Source of the DNA: Secundilactobacillus paracollinoides DSM 15502 = JCM 11969
GTDB taxonomy: Bacteria > Bacillota > Bacilli > Lactobacillales > Lactobacillaceae
Assembly: GCF_001311135.1 (NCBI RefSeq)
Contig: NZ_BBAG01000004.1
Coordinates: 40,473-104,472 of the forward strand
Direction: 5' to 3'
Length of the DNA: 64,000 nucleotides
Both the position numbers and the translations under genes were made by a program. This document shows, piece after piece, positions 47,917 through 55,361 of this stretch (positions are counted from its first letter, which is position 1; each line of letters opens with the position of its first letter). The notes beneath the pieces are model-generated. The model was given only the letters and a program-made list of their open reading frames with translations. It had not been told where the DNA came from and did no database searches.

Positions 47917-48425
47917 TCATCTTCTTATTATTTGCGGGGGCGGTTTTGTTTGCTTGCAGTATGATCTTTATGCAGCATACCGGTTGGCGGGCAGTCTGGA
48001 TCACCGTTGGACTAGTGGTGACCGTGGGCAGCGTGTTATTGATGTGTCTGAACTATAATCAACATTTGGGAATGAAACGCGTGACGACACGAATGACTTA
48101 TCCGCTGACGAGTAGTGTGACGGGTAAACATATCCTGCTCTTCAAACCGGTTGGGACAAAAACGGAGCGCATTTATTTGTATAATACTAATCCGCTGCAG
48201 TCGAAATTAGAAAAAACAACACCGGCAACGACAACTGTCATTGTGCGACATCATGCCAAAACAGCCAGTATGCATATCGACACCACCCACTGGGTCTATA
48301 AAAATGAAGAGCTGCGATTGATGTTTGCCGTTGGTATGGGCGATCACACGTTTATTGGCAAACACATCACGTTTGAACTGCCGGCGAATTGGCGGGTGGT
48401 GCCAGTCACAACAGCAGCAAGATAG
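47913..48425 (+). CDS. DUF4811 membrane-anchored protein
   Basis: A 170-residue protein with two N-terminal transmembrane helices (MIIFLLFAGAVLFACSMIF and VWITVGLVVTVGSVLLMCL) and an extracytoplasmic beta-rich domain (HILLFKPVGTKTERIYLYN...). It matches the DUF4811 family, found next to DHA2 exporters in lactobacilli. Starts inside the exporter's stop (ATGA overlap), so translation is coupled; it may assist the exporter. That role is inference. Confidence 0.82.
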   Translation: MIIFLLFAGAVLFACSMIFMQHTGWRAVWITVGLVVTVGSVLLMCLNYNQHLGMKRVTTRMTYPLTSSVTGKHILLFKPVGTKTERIYLYNTNPLQSKLEKTTPATTTVIVRHHAKTASMHIDTTHWVYKNEELRLMFAVGMGDHTFIGKHITFELPANWRVVPVTTAAR

Positions 48426-48534
48426 GGCAAAATTGTGTGGTAATGGCGAATTTTCAGCAAAGACATAAGCATTTAAGTCGTTTTCGTGTATAATAGCAAA
48501 CAAACGCGTGCAGGCGAAACGGAGGGTAAGCGCA

Positions 48535-48855
48535 ATGAGGAATATATTTGATATCTTGAAGATGGTCACGGTCAATCACCAGGGGGTCAGCAGTCCCCAA
48601 ATTGTGGTGACGGACGTGTCGGGAAAGCCGAACGGGTTGCTGACGGACCTTCTCCGGGACGCGTTAAGCAACATGCGCTTGTTTGTGGATATTGATGACG
48701 TCGATTCAGCAAACGAGGTATTGAGTGCGCTGAACATTCACACCCCGCTGCCTGACGATGTGCTGGACGAATACGCAAAAATCTTAAAGGAACCGGTCCT
48801 AGGACTGAATCTAGCACCGCAGAAGGATCAGGTGGAGATTTTGGTGAGGGGCTGA
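48535..48855 (+). CDS. Hypothetical protein
   Basis: A 106-residue acidic soluble protein (MRNIFDILKMVTVNHQGVSS...) without recognised domain. ATG 48535 has GGAGGG 9 nt upstream and TATAAT at 48489-48494 is a likely -10 box, so it has its own promoter after the exporter operon. The C-terminal half (PDDVLDEYAKILKEPVLGLN) is helical. Function unknown. Confidence 0.7.
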   Translation: MRNIFDILKMVTVNHQGVSSPQIVVTDVSGKPNGLLTDLLRDALSNMRLFVDIDDVDSANEVLSALNIHTPLPDDVLDEYAKILKEPVLGLNLAPQKDQVEILVRG

Positions 48856-49030
48856 GTGCGGGGCACGTTACGGCTAGGTAACATAGAAAGCCAGTAGCAA
48901 GAACCACGCAGAAAATAATGACTCACAATCCAAATGTGTATTTTTTGCCAGAGTCCGTTACATGGCCGCCCCTTGCCTTGCGGAGCACGTTACGGCTATG
49001 TAGAATAGAAAGTCAGTAGCAAGAACCACG
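48853..49030 (+). repeat. R1 right-half units in tandem
   Basis: Two R1 right ends (GGGCACGTTACGGCTAGG and GGAGCACGTTACGGCTATG) each followed by AGAAAG-CAGTAGCAAGAACCACGCAG, about 125 bp apart. Between them lies one arm of the inner stem (GCCAGAGTCCGTTAC) without its partner. Confidence 0.75.
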
Positions 49031-49103
49031 CAGAAAAATCAAAGTGGTTCTGGCGGTTTTTGCCAAAGTTCCAACAACAAGATTCCAACAAAAAAGCAAA
49101 CCC

Positions 49104-49143
49104 AACAAAAAGGCTGAGAACCCACATTTCCTCAGCCTTTTTA
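49104..49143. terminator. Bidirectional terminator
   Basis: AAAAAGGCTGAG pairs with CTCAGCCTTTTT, loop AACCCACATTTC. Confidence 0.85.
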
Positions 49144-49543
49144 ATTCCGATCCTCTAATATATGGGACTTTCATCACCAATCGTCCGAATTCGGACATTC
49201 CACTTCAATCGTCCCAAGTTTTCCATGAAACTGGTTTCATCCTGATGAAAATAGGCCGGACTTAAGACTTTCAAAAATCATGAACACGTAAGCCAGCCGT
49301 GGCTTTCAGAGTAAATACGAACGATTCACTTATATTTTGATAACCAAATAATACTAAACATTCTCTTAAAATGTTTTGAATTTCGAACTTTATTTCTTGC
49401 CTTTTTGGGGATTAACTGTTAACCTTTAGATAATGTATTTATGCTTCGGATTAAGGTACAACGTTCTTACTAGAATGGCTCCTTATTCAAAAGTTTCAAA
49501 TGCAAAATATAATTTGCGCAAAGCGCATGGAGGTTTCATTCTA
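49144..49543 (+). promoter_or_regulatory. Upstream and leader region of the cold-shock gene
   Basis: No gene seen in these 400 bp. The last ~110 nt before the start codon probably form the long leader typical of cold-shock genes: a TAGATAATG box at about 49426-49434 could be the -10, and GGAGG (49529-49533) is the ribosome site. Confidence 0.45.
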
Positions 49544-49744
49544 ATGGAACAAGGTACTGTTAAATGGTTCAACGCTGACAAGGGTTACGGTTTTATCACT
49601 TTGGAAAACGGCTCAGACGTTTTCGTTCACTTCTCAGCTATCCAAGCTGACGGCTTCAAGACTCTTGAAGAAGGCCAACACGTAACCTTAGACGTTGAAG
49701 AAGGCGACCGCGGCCCACAAGCTGCTAACGTCACTGTTGCTTAA
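49544..49744 (+). CDS. csp: Cold-shock protein (CspA family)
   Basis: A 66-residue single cold-shock domain, an RNA chaperone. RNP1 KGYGFITLE and RNP2 VFVHFSAI are intact, with [14 protein letters not shown] at the N-terminus and GPQAANVTV at the end. ATG 49544 has GGAGG 10 nt upstream; a longer frame from 49433 would cover the leader and is rejected because the domain starts exactly at 49544. Monocistronic with a strong terminator. Codon use is strongly biased (GAA, AAC, GTT), as expected for a highly expressed gene. Confidence 0.96.
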   Translation: MEQGTVKWFNADKGYGFITLENGSDVFVHFSAIQADGFKTLEEGQHVTLDVEEGDRGPQAANVTVA

Positions 49745-49766
49745 TTAGTATTAATTAAGAATAGGG

Positions 49767-49798
49767 AAAAACACCAACCCTTTGGCTGGTGTTTTTTG
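49767..49798 (+). terminator. Terminator of the cold-shock gene
   Basis: AAAACACCAACC pairs with GGCTGGTGTTTTTT around CTTT. Confidence 0.9.
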
Positions 49799-49813
49799 TA
49801 CACTCATTTTGCC

Positions 49814-49860
49814 AAAATAAAAGTGCTGACGGCAGACTAAGCCACAGCACTTTTATTTTA
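49814..49860 (-). terminator. Terminator of the matrixin-type protease gene
   Basis: AAAATAAAAGTGCTG pairs with CAGCACTTTTATTTT; T-rich tails on both strands. Confidence 0.8.
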
Positions 49861-49925
49861 ATTTTATATGTACCCATGGTTGATGCCCTACTTGAAACGG
49901 TTTATATAAGTGATCCAGTTTAGCG

Positions 49926-50570
49926 CTAATTATCGTACATCGTGGCCAGGCCCCGAATATCTGACGTTGTGATGGACTTATTTTTATTAGCGTAGTACAT
50001 GACACTGTTCTTCGACGTCGCGTGTTCTAGTCCTAACGCATGTCCCAGTTCGTGTTCAGCAACGTGTTCGCGCTGAAGTTGAGAATATTTCATCTGAGTG
50101 GCCACGTTCGTGTAAATGTAGGACGTGGTGCTGACAAGAACATTGAGGTTATCAATTTTCTGGCTGCTGTGGTAAGAAGAATACGTCAGACCCACTGCAT
50201 CTCCAGTAGCAGAAGTGGTCTTTTTAGTCGTGGCAGTTGCCAGTGTCATGTCGGCCTTATCACCAGGCTTAGCCGCGACAAGTGTCACGACGTTGGCATC
50301 GTTCCAGTGCTTAACGGCGCTGTTCCAGATTTGCTGGTAATAGGCGGAACTGTTATCGATCTTGTACGTGATCGTTGTGTCTTGCCAGCGGTAGCAGCCG
50401 GGGGTGGCTGTTGCGGTACCGGCAGAAAACGCATACGACATGTGCATATACGATGTGGCTTTAGCTTGAACGGATTGTTGCGTGTCTTGCGGCACAACGA
50501 AACCGGTTACACAAGCGGTTAATAAAGTGATGATAAATATGAGGGCGCTACGATATCTACGTTGCATCAC
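49926..50570 (-). CDS. Secreted matrixin-like zinc metalloprotease
   Basis: A 214-residue exported peptidase of the M10/M12-like type. Signal peptide at residues 8-37 (LIFIITLLTACVTGFVV...VQAKA). The zinc site is EHELGHALGLEH (HExxHxxGxxH) at ~residue 172, followed by SVMYY as the Met-turn. The rest (CYRWQDTTITYKIDNSS) fits the matrixin fold. No pro-domain cysteine switch is seen. Target unknown. Single gene; GGAG lies upstream of ATG. Confidence 0.88.
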   Translation of the reverse strand: MMQRRYRSALIFIITLLTACVTGFVVPQDTQQSVQAKATSYMHMSYAFSAGTATATPGCYRWQDTTITYKIDNSSAYYQQIWNSAVKHWNDANVVTLVAAKPGDKADMTLATATTKKTTSATGDAVGLTYSSYHSSQKIDNLNVLVSTTSYIYTNVATQMKYSQLQREHVAEHELGHALGLEHATSKNSVMYYANKNKSITTSDIRGLATMYDN

Positions 50571-51033
50571 AAACTCCTTTAGAAGATTTGTTTTGCCCCG
50601 TCTGATAAGTCAGTGCACGTTCGACATTCCAAAGTAAATTTATATAATTTGTTACTTAAAATTGCGACTTCATTTCACTCGTTGAAGAGGTGGCTGAAAA
50701 ACTACCAAACTTCGCAAATTGTTGGGCTCAAAGACACTGTACCGTCTAAGTTATCCAACAACAACCACAGATTAGCATGTATTTGTTTGCAAATCAACAA
50801 TAATTCCTATGAAAATGTGGCCATTATGAGAAGATTCATTTGTTGCAAATAACCCCGCTGTTTTCTGGATTAGATTTTAATGATGAAAGCCTACTGTGTA
50901 CACGGTTTAGTGGGTGTATGTGCTTCGGGTTATAAAATATGCGGGACAAACGTGTGTACATGTCGGTATAAAATAAATTAATTTATGGCTTTTGCTTTTT
51001 GTGAAGATGGGGACTTTAGGGGAAGTTGTCATT
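50571..51033. other. AT-rich intergenic, no firm gene
   Basis: Several open frames occur here (for instance 50613-50852) but none has a ribosome site or protein-like composition. TATAAAAT (50930s) and TATAAAATAAATT (50967 on) are promoter-like boxes ahead of the small frame at 51034. Confidence 0.35.
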
Positions 51034-51123
51034 ATGTTTTTATTAAGAGAGATTATTATTGACGAGGTTTGTTTTTTATTGAACAGCTGTTGTGTCGTTT
51101 TAGATGGCGTTATGAATTTATAA
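51034..51123 (+). CDS. Candidate 29-residue hydrophobic peptide
   Basis: ATG at 51034 follows AGGGGAAG by 8 nt and opens a 29-codon frame (MFLLREIIIDEVCFLL..., ending CVVLDGVMNL) whose stop TAA runs into a strong terminator. TATAAA boxes lie 60-100 nt upstream. The layout promoter, ribosome site, tiny frame, terminator suggests a real small transcript. The peptide is hydrophobic with three cysteines. It could be a small membrane peptide or type-I-toxin-like; no homologue is recognised. Confidence 0.35.
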   Translation: MFLLREIIIDEVCFLLNSCCVVLDGVMNL

Positions 51124-51163
51124 AAAACGCACCGTTCTAGATGAACGATGCGTCTTTTTTTAT
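51123..51163 (+). terminator. Terminator after the small peptide frame
   Basis: AAAAAACGCACCGTTC pairs with GAACGATGCGTCTTTTTTT (one mismatch), loop TAGAT. Confidence 0.85.
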
Positions 51164-51184
51164 TTTGTGGTAACTTTCTTGGCT

Positions 51185-51313
51185 TCATTGCGGAAACGCG
51201 TTCAGCAAGGCAAGGGGCTACTGTGTAACGGACTCTGTCAAAAAAGTCAGAACCGGACTTTTCTGACAGAGTCCGTTACACTCCGCCCCTTAAGCGCCTT
51301 GCTTCACGCTCTA
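51185..51313 (-). repeat. R1 structured hairpin repeat, minus orientation
   Basis: Begins at the TAG stop of the permease gene (51313, TAGAGCGTGAAGC). Outer stem GCAAGGCG / GCCTTGC and AAGGGGC / CCCCTTG; inner stem GTAACGGACTCTGTCA / TGACAGAGTCCGTTAC; top AAAAGTC / GACTTTT; right end GAACGCGTTTCCGC. Confidence 0.88.
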
Positions 51314-51976
51314 CAATGCGAGATGCTTTTCCAGCAACGTCTGTCCTACCGTCAATAACCAACAGCAGAACCAGTACAGAATCGCAATCATAATGTAGAT
51401 CGACATGTAGTCCTGATCCGCTCCTGCGATGATCTGGGCCTTCATGAACATTTCACTGACCGTGATCATTGCCGCTAGTGAGGTGCCCTTAAAGAGGTCT
51501 AACAAGATGTTACCCAGCGCGGGAATCGAAATTCGGAACGCTTGGGGAAAAATGACCTTGCTGACGACTTTACGGTAGGGAAGCCCCAATGAATAGGCCG
51601 CTTCCCATTGCCCCTTATCCACGGCGAGAAATGAGGACCGAAAGACTTCGGACACAAAGGCGCTGCAGTTGATCGTAAACGCAATGACCGCTGCCGGAAA
51701 CGCCGCTGTTTGAAACCCAAAATAGATGACGAACAAAATGACCAGCATGGGCACACCTCGCATGCAAGAAATGAAGCTGCGAGACGCCCAGTGTAAAATT
51801 TTGATGTGGCTCAGTTGCGCCAACGTCAAAAACAGGCCTAAAATGAGTGCAAGCACGAAGCTAACGGCCGTTAACCCGATTGAAACTGGGAATCCCGACA
51901 TGATCGACGGAATCGAGGAAAAGGCTAGCGGGGCGTTAAAGAAATTTGGAATCGAAAGATAGTGTAAGAATGACAT
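51311..51976 (-). CDS. Polar amino-acid ABC transporter permease
   Basis: A 221-residue HisM/GlnP-family permease with five to six membrane helices. The inner-membrane-complex signature is the EAA loop EAAYSLGLPYRKVVSKVIFPQAFR with conserved Gly, shown as YSLGLPYRKVV. N-terminal ISIGLTAVSFVLALILG-like helix and CMRGVPMLVILFVIYF are typical. It follows the binding protein by 14 nt. No ATPase gene is nearby: the next element is an R1 repeat that supplies the stop codon. Confidence 0.92.
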   Translation of the reverse strand: MSFLHYLSIPNFFNAPLAFSSIPSIMSGFPVSIGLTAVSFVLALILGLFLTLAQLSHIKILHWASRSFISCMRGVPMLVILFVIYFGFQTAAFPAAVIAFTINCSAFVSEVFRSSFLAVDKGQWEAAYSLGLPYRKVVSKVIFPQAFRISIPALGNILLDLFKGTSLAAMITVSEMFMKAQIIAGADQDYMSIYIMIAILYWFCCWLLTVGQTLLEKHLAL

Positions 51977-51990
51977 GACCCATCACGTCC

Positions 51991-52844
51991 CTAGTTCTTG
52001 ATCGTAAAGTGCTTTGAAATGTGAACTTTAGGTTCCTTAGTGACGTTGGCGCCATAGAATTTCTCAGAGATCTTCTTCAGGGTCCCGTCTTTCTTCAGTT
52101 CAGCCAAGGCCTTGTTCACTTGCTTGACCAACTTTGTGTTCCCCTTCTTCATCAAAATACCAACGCCAGAGCCGTCGTCATTGGTCGTGAAGTACATATT
52201 GTTCATGATCTTCAAACCGCTGTTTGGCATTGCTTGAGCGCTAACTTCTGCAAGTAGTAGTCGTTCATGATTAAATCAGTCCGACCATTTTTGACATCGC
52301 GGAAGTAAACGTCGTTTGACACGTTGTTGTAGTTGACGGTTGTTGCACCAAGTTGCTTTGCAAGACGCTGGTAGTTGGTTCCGGCTTCGCCAGCGGCCTT
52401 CTTACCCTTGATGTCAGCCCATGAGTGAATGCCTGAGTCATCTTTCTTACGGACGATAATACTGTTAAACGAATGCTTGTATGGGGTAGACAGGGTGAAT
52501 TCCTTCTTCCGTGCAGGCGAAATACCAAAATCGTTAGCGGCCATGTCAGCTTTGCCCGTCTTTACGGCAGTAAGTTGGCCATCAACGTTCAGTTGTTTGA
52601 ATTCAACCTTTCGACCTAATTTCTTACCAACGGCCCGAACAATTTGCACGTCGAACCCAGTCAGTTTCTTTGTTTTTGGATCATGGTACGAAGTGGGGTA
52701 CAGCGTCCCAGAGGTTGCCACAATTAGTGGTGATTTATCTGCTGACTTACTACTGCTGCTCTTTTGCCCACAACCTGCCAATACCAATCCAACAACGGCT
52801 ACCAAACCTAATACTTTAACCCAACCAATATTCCTTTTAAACAT
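51991..52844 (-). CDS. Amino-acid ABC transporter substrate-binding lipoprotein (one frame break)
   Basis: Family-3 solute-binding lipoprotein of about 285 residues. Signal VLGLVAVVGLVLAGCG with lipid Cys; binding-domain motifs GTLYPTSYHDPKTKKLTGFDV, GKADMAANDFGISPAR and TPYKHSF; hinge GKKAAGEAGTNY. The last 80 residues (MPNSGLKIMNNMYFTTNDDG...) are in another frame; one base missing near 52226 (CTCAAGCA for CTCCAAGCA) restores KLALQAMPNSGL. ATG 52844 has GGAG 8 nt upstream. Operon with the permease gene; the sequence suggests a polar amino acid such as cystine or glutamine, not decided. Confidence 0.9.
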
Positions 52845-53031
52845 AACCAAAACTCCTTTTATAAGAATATTTTCAGTATAAAATGATGAAAGCGGTTTTA
52901 CAAGGAATTTCATTTTCATTTGGATTATAATTTCATGTGAATTAGGTTGTCTGATTTAACAACATTAGGTACAATTAATCACAAATTAAGTTGTCCACAA
53001 CCAAAATAGCTTTCTGAAAGGAGCACCATTG

Positions 53032-53721
53032 ATGAAAACAGTGGTTATTGTGTCTCACCCAAATATTGCCTCATCCAGTACGCAACAATTTCTCAGGGAG
53101 GCGGCTGCAGAACCAGATGTGACTTGGCATGTGCCGACTGATCAGCCACTAGATATCCCCGCTGAGCAGGCGCTCATCCGGGATGCTGACCGACTCATTT
53201 TTCAATTTCCGCTGTACTGGTACAGTGCGCCAGCGAGTTTAAAAGCGTGGGAGGACACTGTCCTGACCAGAAGCTTTGCCTATCCGTCTGTCGGCGGGGC
53301 GCTAGTGGGAAAGGAGCTGGGGCTTGTTATCTCACTGGGGCAGCCAGCCGCGCACTATACGGCAGGAGCGCCCGAACAATTCTCATTGTCACAACTGACA
53401 ACGCCATACCAAGCATTGGCACACCGTCTCGGAATGACGTGGTTGCCATCGTTTGTTGTTGACCAGTTTGGCTACCAGACTGAGACTGAAAAAATGCACC
53501 TGCTTGTCGATTATCAGCGCTATCTGACTCAGGAACCACTCACTCATTTTTCAGATCAAGTTAACTGGACGGTGCGCAAGTTAAAGGCAGTCAGTGAGAC
53601 CCAACCGGACGCTGACCAACAAAAAATTGGTCTTGTGATCGACCAGATCTCACAAAACGCGGCCACGTTAAGTGACCTTCAGGATACGTTGGCATTACTA
53701 AAAGATGGGGGTGAAGACTAA
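53032..53721 (+). CDS. NAD(P)H-dependent oxidoreductase (MdaB/KefF type flavoprotein)
   Basis: A 229-residue flavodoxin-fold quinone reductase. Seen: VVIVSHPNIASSSTQQFL as FMN loop, FQFPLYWYSAPASLKAWEDTVL (given in part: QFPLYWYSAPASLK), and SVGGALVGKELGLVISLG. The last ~45 residues form a helical extension. GGAG is 9 nt before ATG 53032. The next small gene starts at the base after its stop, so both are cotranscribed. Likely protects against quinones; substrate not known. Confidence 0.88.
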   Translation: MKTVVIVSHPNIASSSTQQFLREAAAEPDVTWHVPTDQPLDIPAEQALIRDADRLIFQFPLYWYSAPASLKAWEDTVLTRSFAYPSVGGALVGKELGLVISLGQPAAHYTAGAPEQFSLSQLTTPYQALAHRLGMTWLPSFVVDQFGYQTETEKMHLLVDYQRYLTQEPLTHFSDQVNWTVRKLKAVSETQPDADQQKIGLVIDQISQNAATLSDLQDTLALLKDGGED

Positions 53722-53898
53722 ATGGCAGAACAGCAATGGCTTATTGACCAATTGCGGACCTTAAGTGACTCAAGTACGCGGTTTAAAGACCGAGCACTCT
53801 TTTATGCCGCGATTCAGCTCGTTGAAGAACAGCAGCGACGCATTGAAGCAGCCGAGGGGGAAATCGACGGTCGAAGTTGGAACCCATCGGACTGGTAG
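53722..53898 (+). CDS. Small acidic protein coupled to the oxidoreductase
   Basis: A 58-residue helical protein (MAEQQWLIDQLRTLSDSSTR at the start, EGEIDGRSWNPSDW at the end) beginning immediately after the oxidoreductase stop (TAAATG) with GGGGGTG as ribosome site inside that gene. Codon usage and spacing support a real gene despite its size. Function unknown; possibly an accessory to the flavoprotein. Confidence 0.7.
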   Translation: MAEQQWLIDQLRTLSDSSTRFKDRALFYAAIQLVEEQQRRIEAAEGEIDGRSWNPSDW

Positions 53899-54031
53899 AT
53901 GGCGGTATCACTGGGATCGATAGTGATTTCAAATGTGTTAAATTGTTATGAAGGTGCAAGCAAAATTTAACCGACACAAGTTACGAAAAGGGTTACAATC
54001 GAGGTAGATAAACTAATTCGAGGTGATCAAT

Positions 54032-54349
54032 ATGGGATTGGGATACACGTTTTTGGCAGGTGCCATTGTGTTTGAAATTATCAGCAGTTCACTACTGAAG
54101 GAAGCCGATGGGTTTCATCGGTTAAAACCGACCATATTGCTCATCATCGGCTACACCATCACCCTGTTTCTGTTTTCAAAATCGTTACAGTGGTTAAATC
54201 TTGGAGTGGCCTTTGCCTTATGGGGTGCGGTTGGGACGTTGTTTACGACGATCCTTGGCGTTGTCTTTTTTAAAGAGCAATTTAACCGAACCAAGGTTCT
54301 GGGGGTAGCCTGCATTATGTTGGGTACTGTGATGTTAAATCTACTGTGA
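54032..54349 (+). CDS. SMR-family multidrug efflux subunit 1
   Basis: A 105-residue four-helix small multidrug resistance protein (EmrE/QacC family). The conserved membrane Glu is in VFEIISSSLLKEADGF of helix 1; helix 3 shows the LNLGVAFALWGAVGTL signature. ATG 54032 has GAGGTG 6 nt upstream. The partner gene starts 10 nt later, forming a heterodimeric pair like EbrAB/YkkCD. Exports cationic compounds or guanidinium-like metabolites; which one is not known. Confidence 0.92.
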   Translation: MGLGYTFLAGAIVFEIISSSLLKEADGFHRLKPTILLIIGYTITLFLFSKSLQWLNLGVAFALWGAVGTLFTTILGVVFFKEQFNRTKVLGVACIMLGTVMLNLL

Positions 54350-54359
54350 GGTGAGCGGC

Positions 54360-54740
54360 ATGCTGAAATACTATGCGGCCCTAGGTGTGGCCATTGTCAG
54401 TGAAATTTTAGGAACGATGACATTGAAATACTCGAGTGGATTCACCAGATTGTGGTGGTCGTTAGCGAGCATTATGATGTATGTCATCATGCTGTACTTT
54501 TTGTCGTATGCGATGCGCGTGGTGCCGTTAAGCGTTGCGTATGGCCTATGGAGCGGCGTTGGAACGATCTTGACAGCGGCAATGAGTGTGCTGTTGTTTC
54601 ACGAAGCCATGACGATAGGCGAAACGATGGGGCTAGTGATCCTGCTCATCGGTGTCTTTGTGCTAAATAAGTCTGGTGCGCAAGAAGAAGCAGTCGATTA
54701 TGAAGAGCTGCAGATTGAGGAGGAGTTCCACCAGAGATAG
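54360..54740 (+). CDS. SMR-family multidrug efflux subunit 2
   Basis: A 126-residue SMR protein: helix 1 VAIVSEILGTMTLKYSSGF with the Glu, helix 3 VVPLSVAYGLWSGVGTIL, helix 4 GLVILLIGVFVLNKSG. It has an acidic C-terminal tail (EEAVDYEELQIEEEFHQR) absent from its partner, likely cytoplasmic. ATG 54360 follows GTGAGG. Together with the previous gene it should form an asymmetric dimer. The TAG stop at 54738 starts an R1 repeat. Confidence 0.92.
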   Translation: MLKYYAALGVAIVSEILGTMTLKYSSGFTRLWWSLASIMMYVIMLYFLSYAMRVVPLSVAYGLWSGVGTILTAAMSVLLFHEAMTIGETMGLVILLIGVFVLNKSGAQEEAVDYEELQIEEEFHQR

Positions 54741-55055
54741 AGAGTGGAGCGAGGCGGTTAGAGGGCGGAGTGTAAGTAACTCTGGTAAGAAAAGTCCGGG
54801 CCTGACTTTTTTGACCAGAGTTGCTTACACAGGAGCCTCTACCTCGCAGAACTCGTTTCGACACGGAGGCCAAGAAAGCCAGCAGCAACAACCACTTCAG
54901 TCGAAAAAGAGCAAAAATATCCTGGATTTTTGCCAGAGTCCGTTACATGGCCGCCCCTTGCCTCGCGGAACTCGTTTCGGCATGGAGGCCAAGAAAGCCA
55001 GCAGCAACAACCACTCCAGTCGAAAAAGAGCAAAAGGATCCTGAATTTTTTACCA
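54738..55055 (+). repeat. R1 structured hairpin repeat plus tandem half-unit
   Basis: First a full copy (54738-54887) starting at the SMR stop codon: outer stem GCGAGGCGG / CCTCGC and AGAGGGC / GCCTCT, inner stem GTAAGTAACTCTGGT / ACCAGAGTTGCTTAC. Then a half-unit (54888-55010) repeating the right arm, the GGAACTCGTTTCGGC end and the flank GGCCAAGAAAGCCAGCAGC, period 119 bp. Confidence 0.85.
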
Positions 55056-55089
55056 AATCCCGTTCAACCCGATCCGCCAACATTTTTAA

Positions 55090-55118
55090 TTGACATCCAC
55101 AAAATTTCCAGTTATAGT
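55090..55118 (+). promoter_or_regulatory. Promoter of the ABC-F gene leader
   Basis: TTGACA (55090-55095), exactly 17 nt, TATAGT (55113-55118). Near-consensus. Transcription would start about 55125, giving a leader of roughly 240 nt before the ABC-F start codon. Confidence 0.8.
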
Positions 55119-55124
55119 CATTTT

Positions 55125-55361
55125 GATCAAACAAGAGAGGAATCGGTGTGTGCCGCAATGAAATAAGTAACCTGTTGATCAACCAATGTTCAAAAAACCA
55201 CTGTTCTTAGAGACAAGTGGATCATTTGAGCTGGTTGCAAATGGGTTACGGACACATCGGGACCATTAACGGGACCAGTCTGCCGCCTATTTGCGAATAG
55301 GGGGCTTTTTCTATGCGCAATTAAGGGTTTACTCCAGATAAAACTAAAAGGAGTGACTTGA
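55125..55361 (+). promoter_or_regulatory. Attenuator leader with upstream peptide, controlling ABC-F
   Basis: Long leader with three parts. A short frame GTG 55148 to TAG 55210 (20 codons, ...LLINQCSKNHCS) has GAGAGGA 6 nt upstream (an alternative GTG at 55146 gives a 6-codon frame). The end of the peptide frame overlaps a hairpin CCACT / AGTGG (55198-55220). A terminator GCC-CCTATT / AATAGG-GGC with TTTTT lies at 55282-55311, before the gene. This is the layout of ribosome-stalling attenuators in front of antibiotic ABC-F genes. The stalling agent is not known. Confidence 0.7.

Noticed and set aside
50613..50852. 79-codon open frame after the matrixin-type gene
   Set aside because: No ribosome site, AT-driven composition, no terminator; looks like chance.
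50907..51188. 93-codon minus-strand frame
   Set aside because: Runs antisense through the terminator at 51123-51163 and has no ribosome site.
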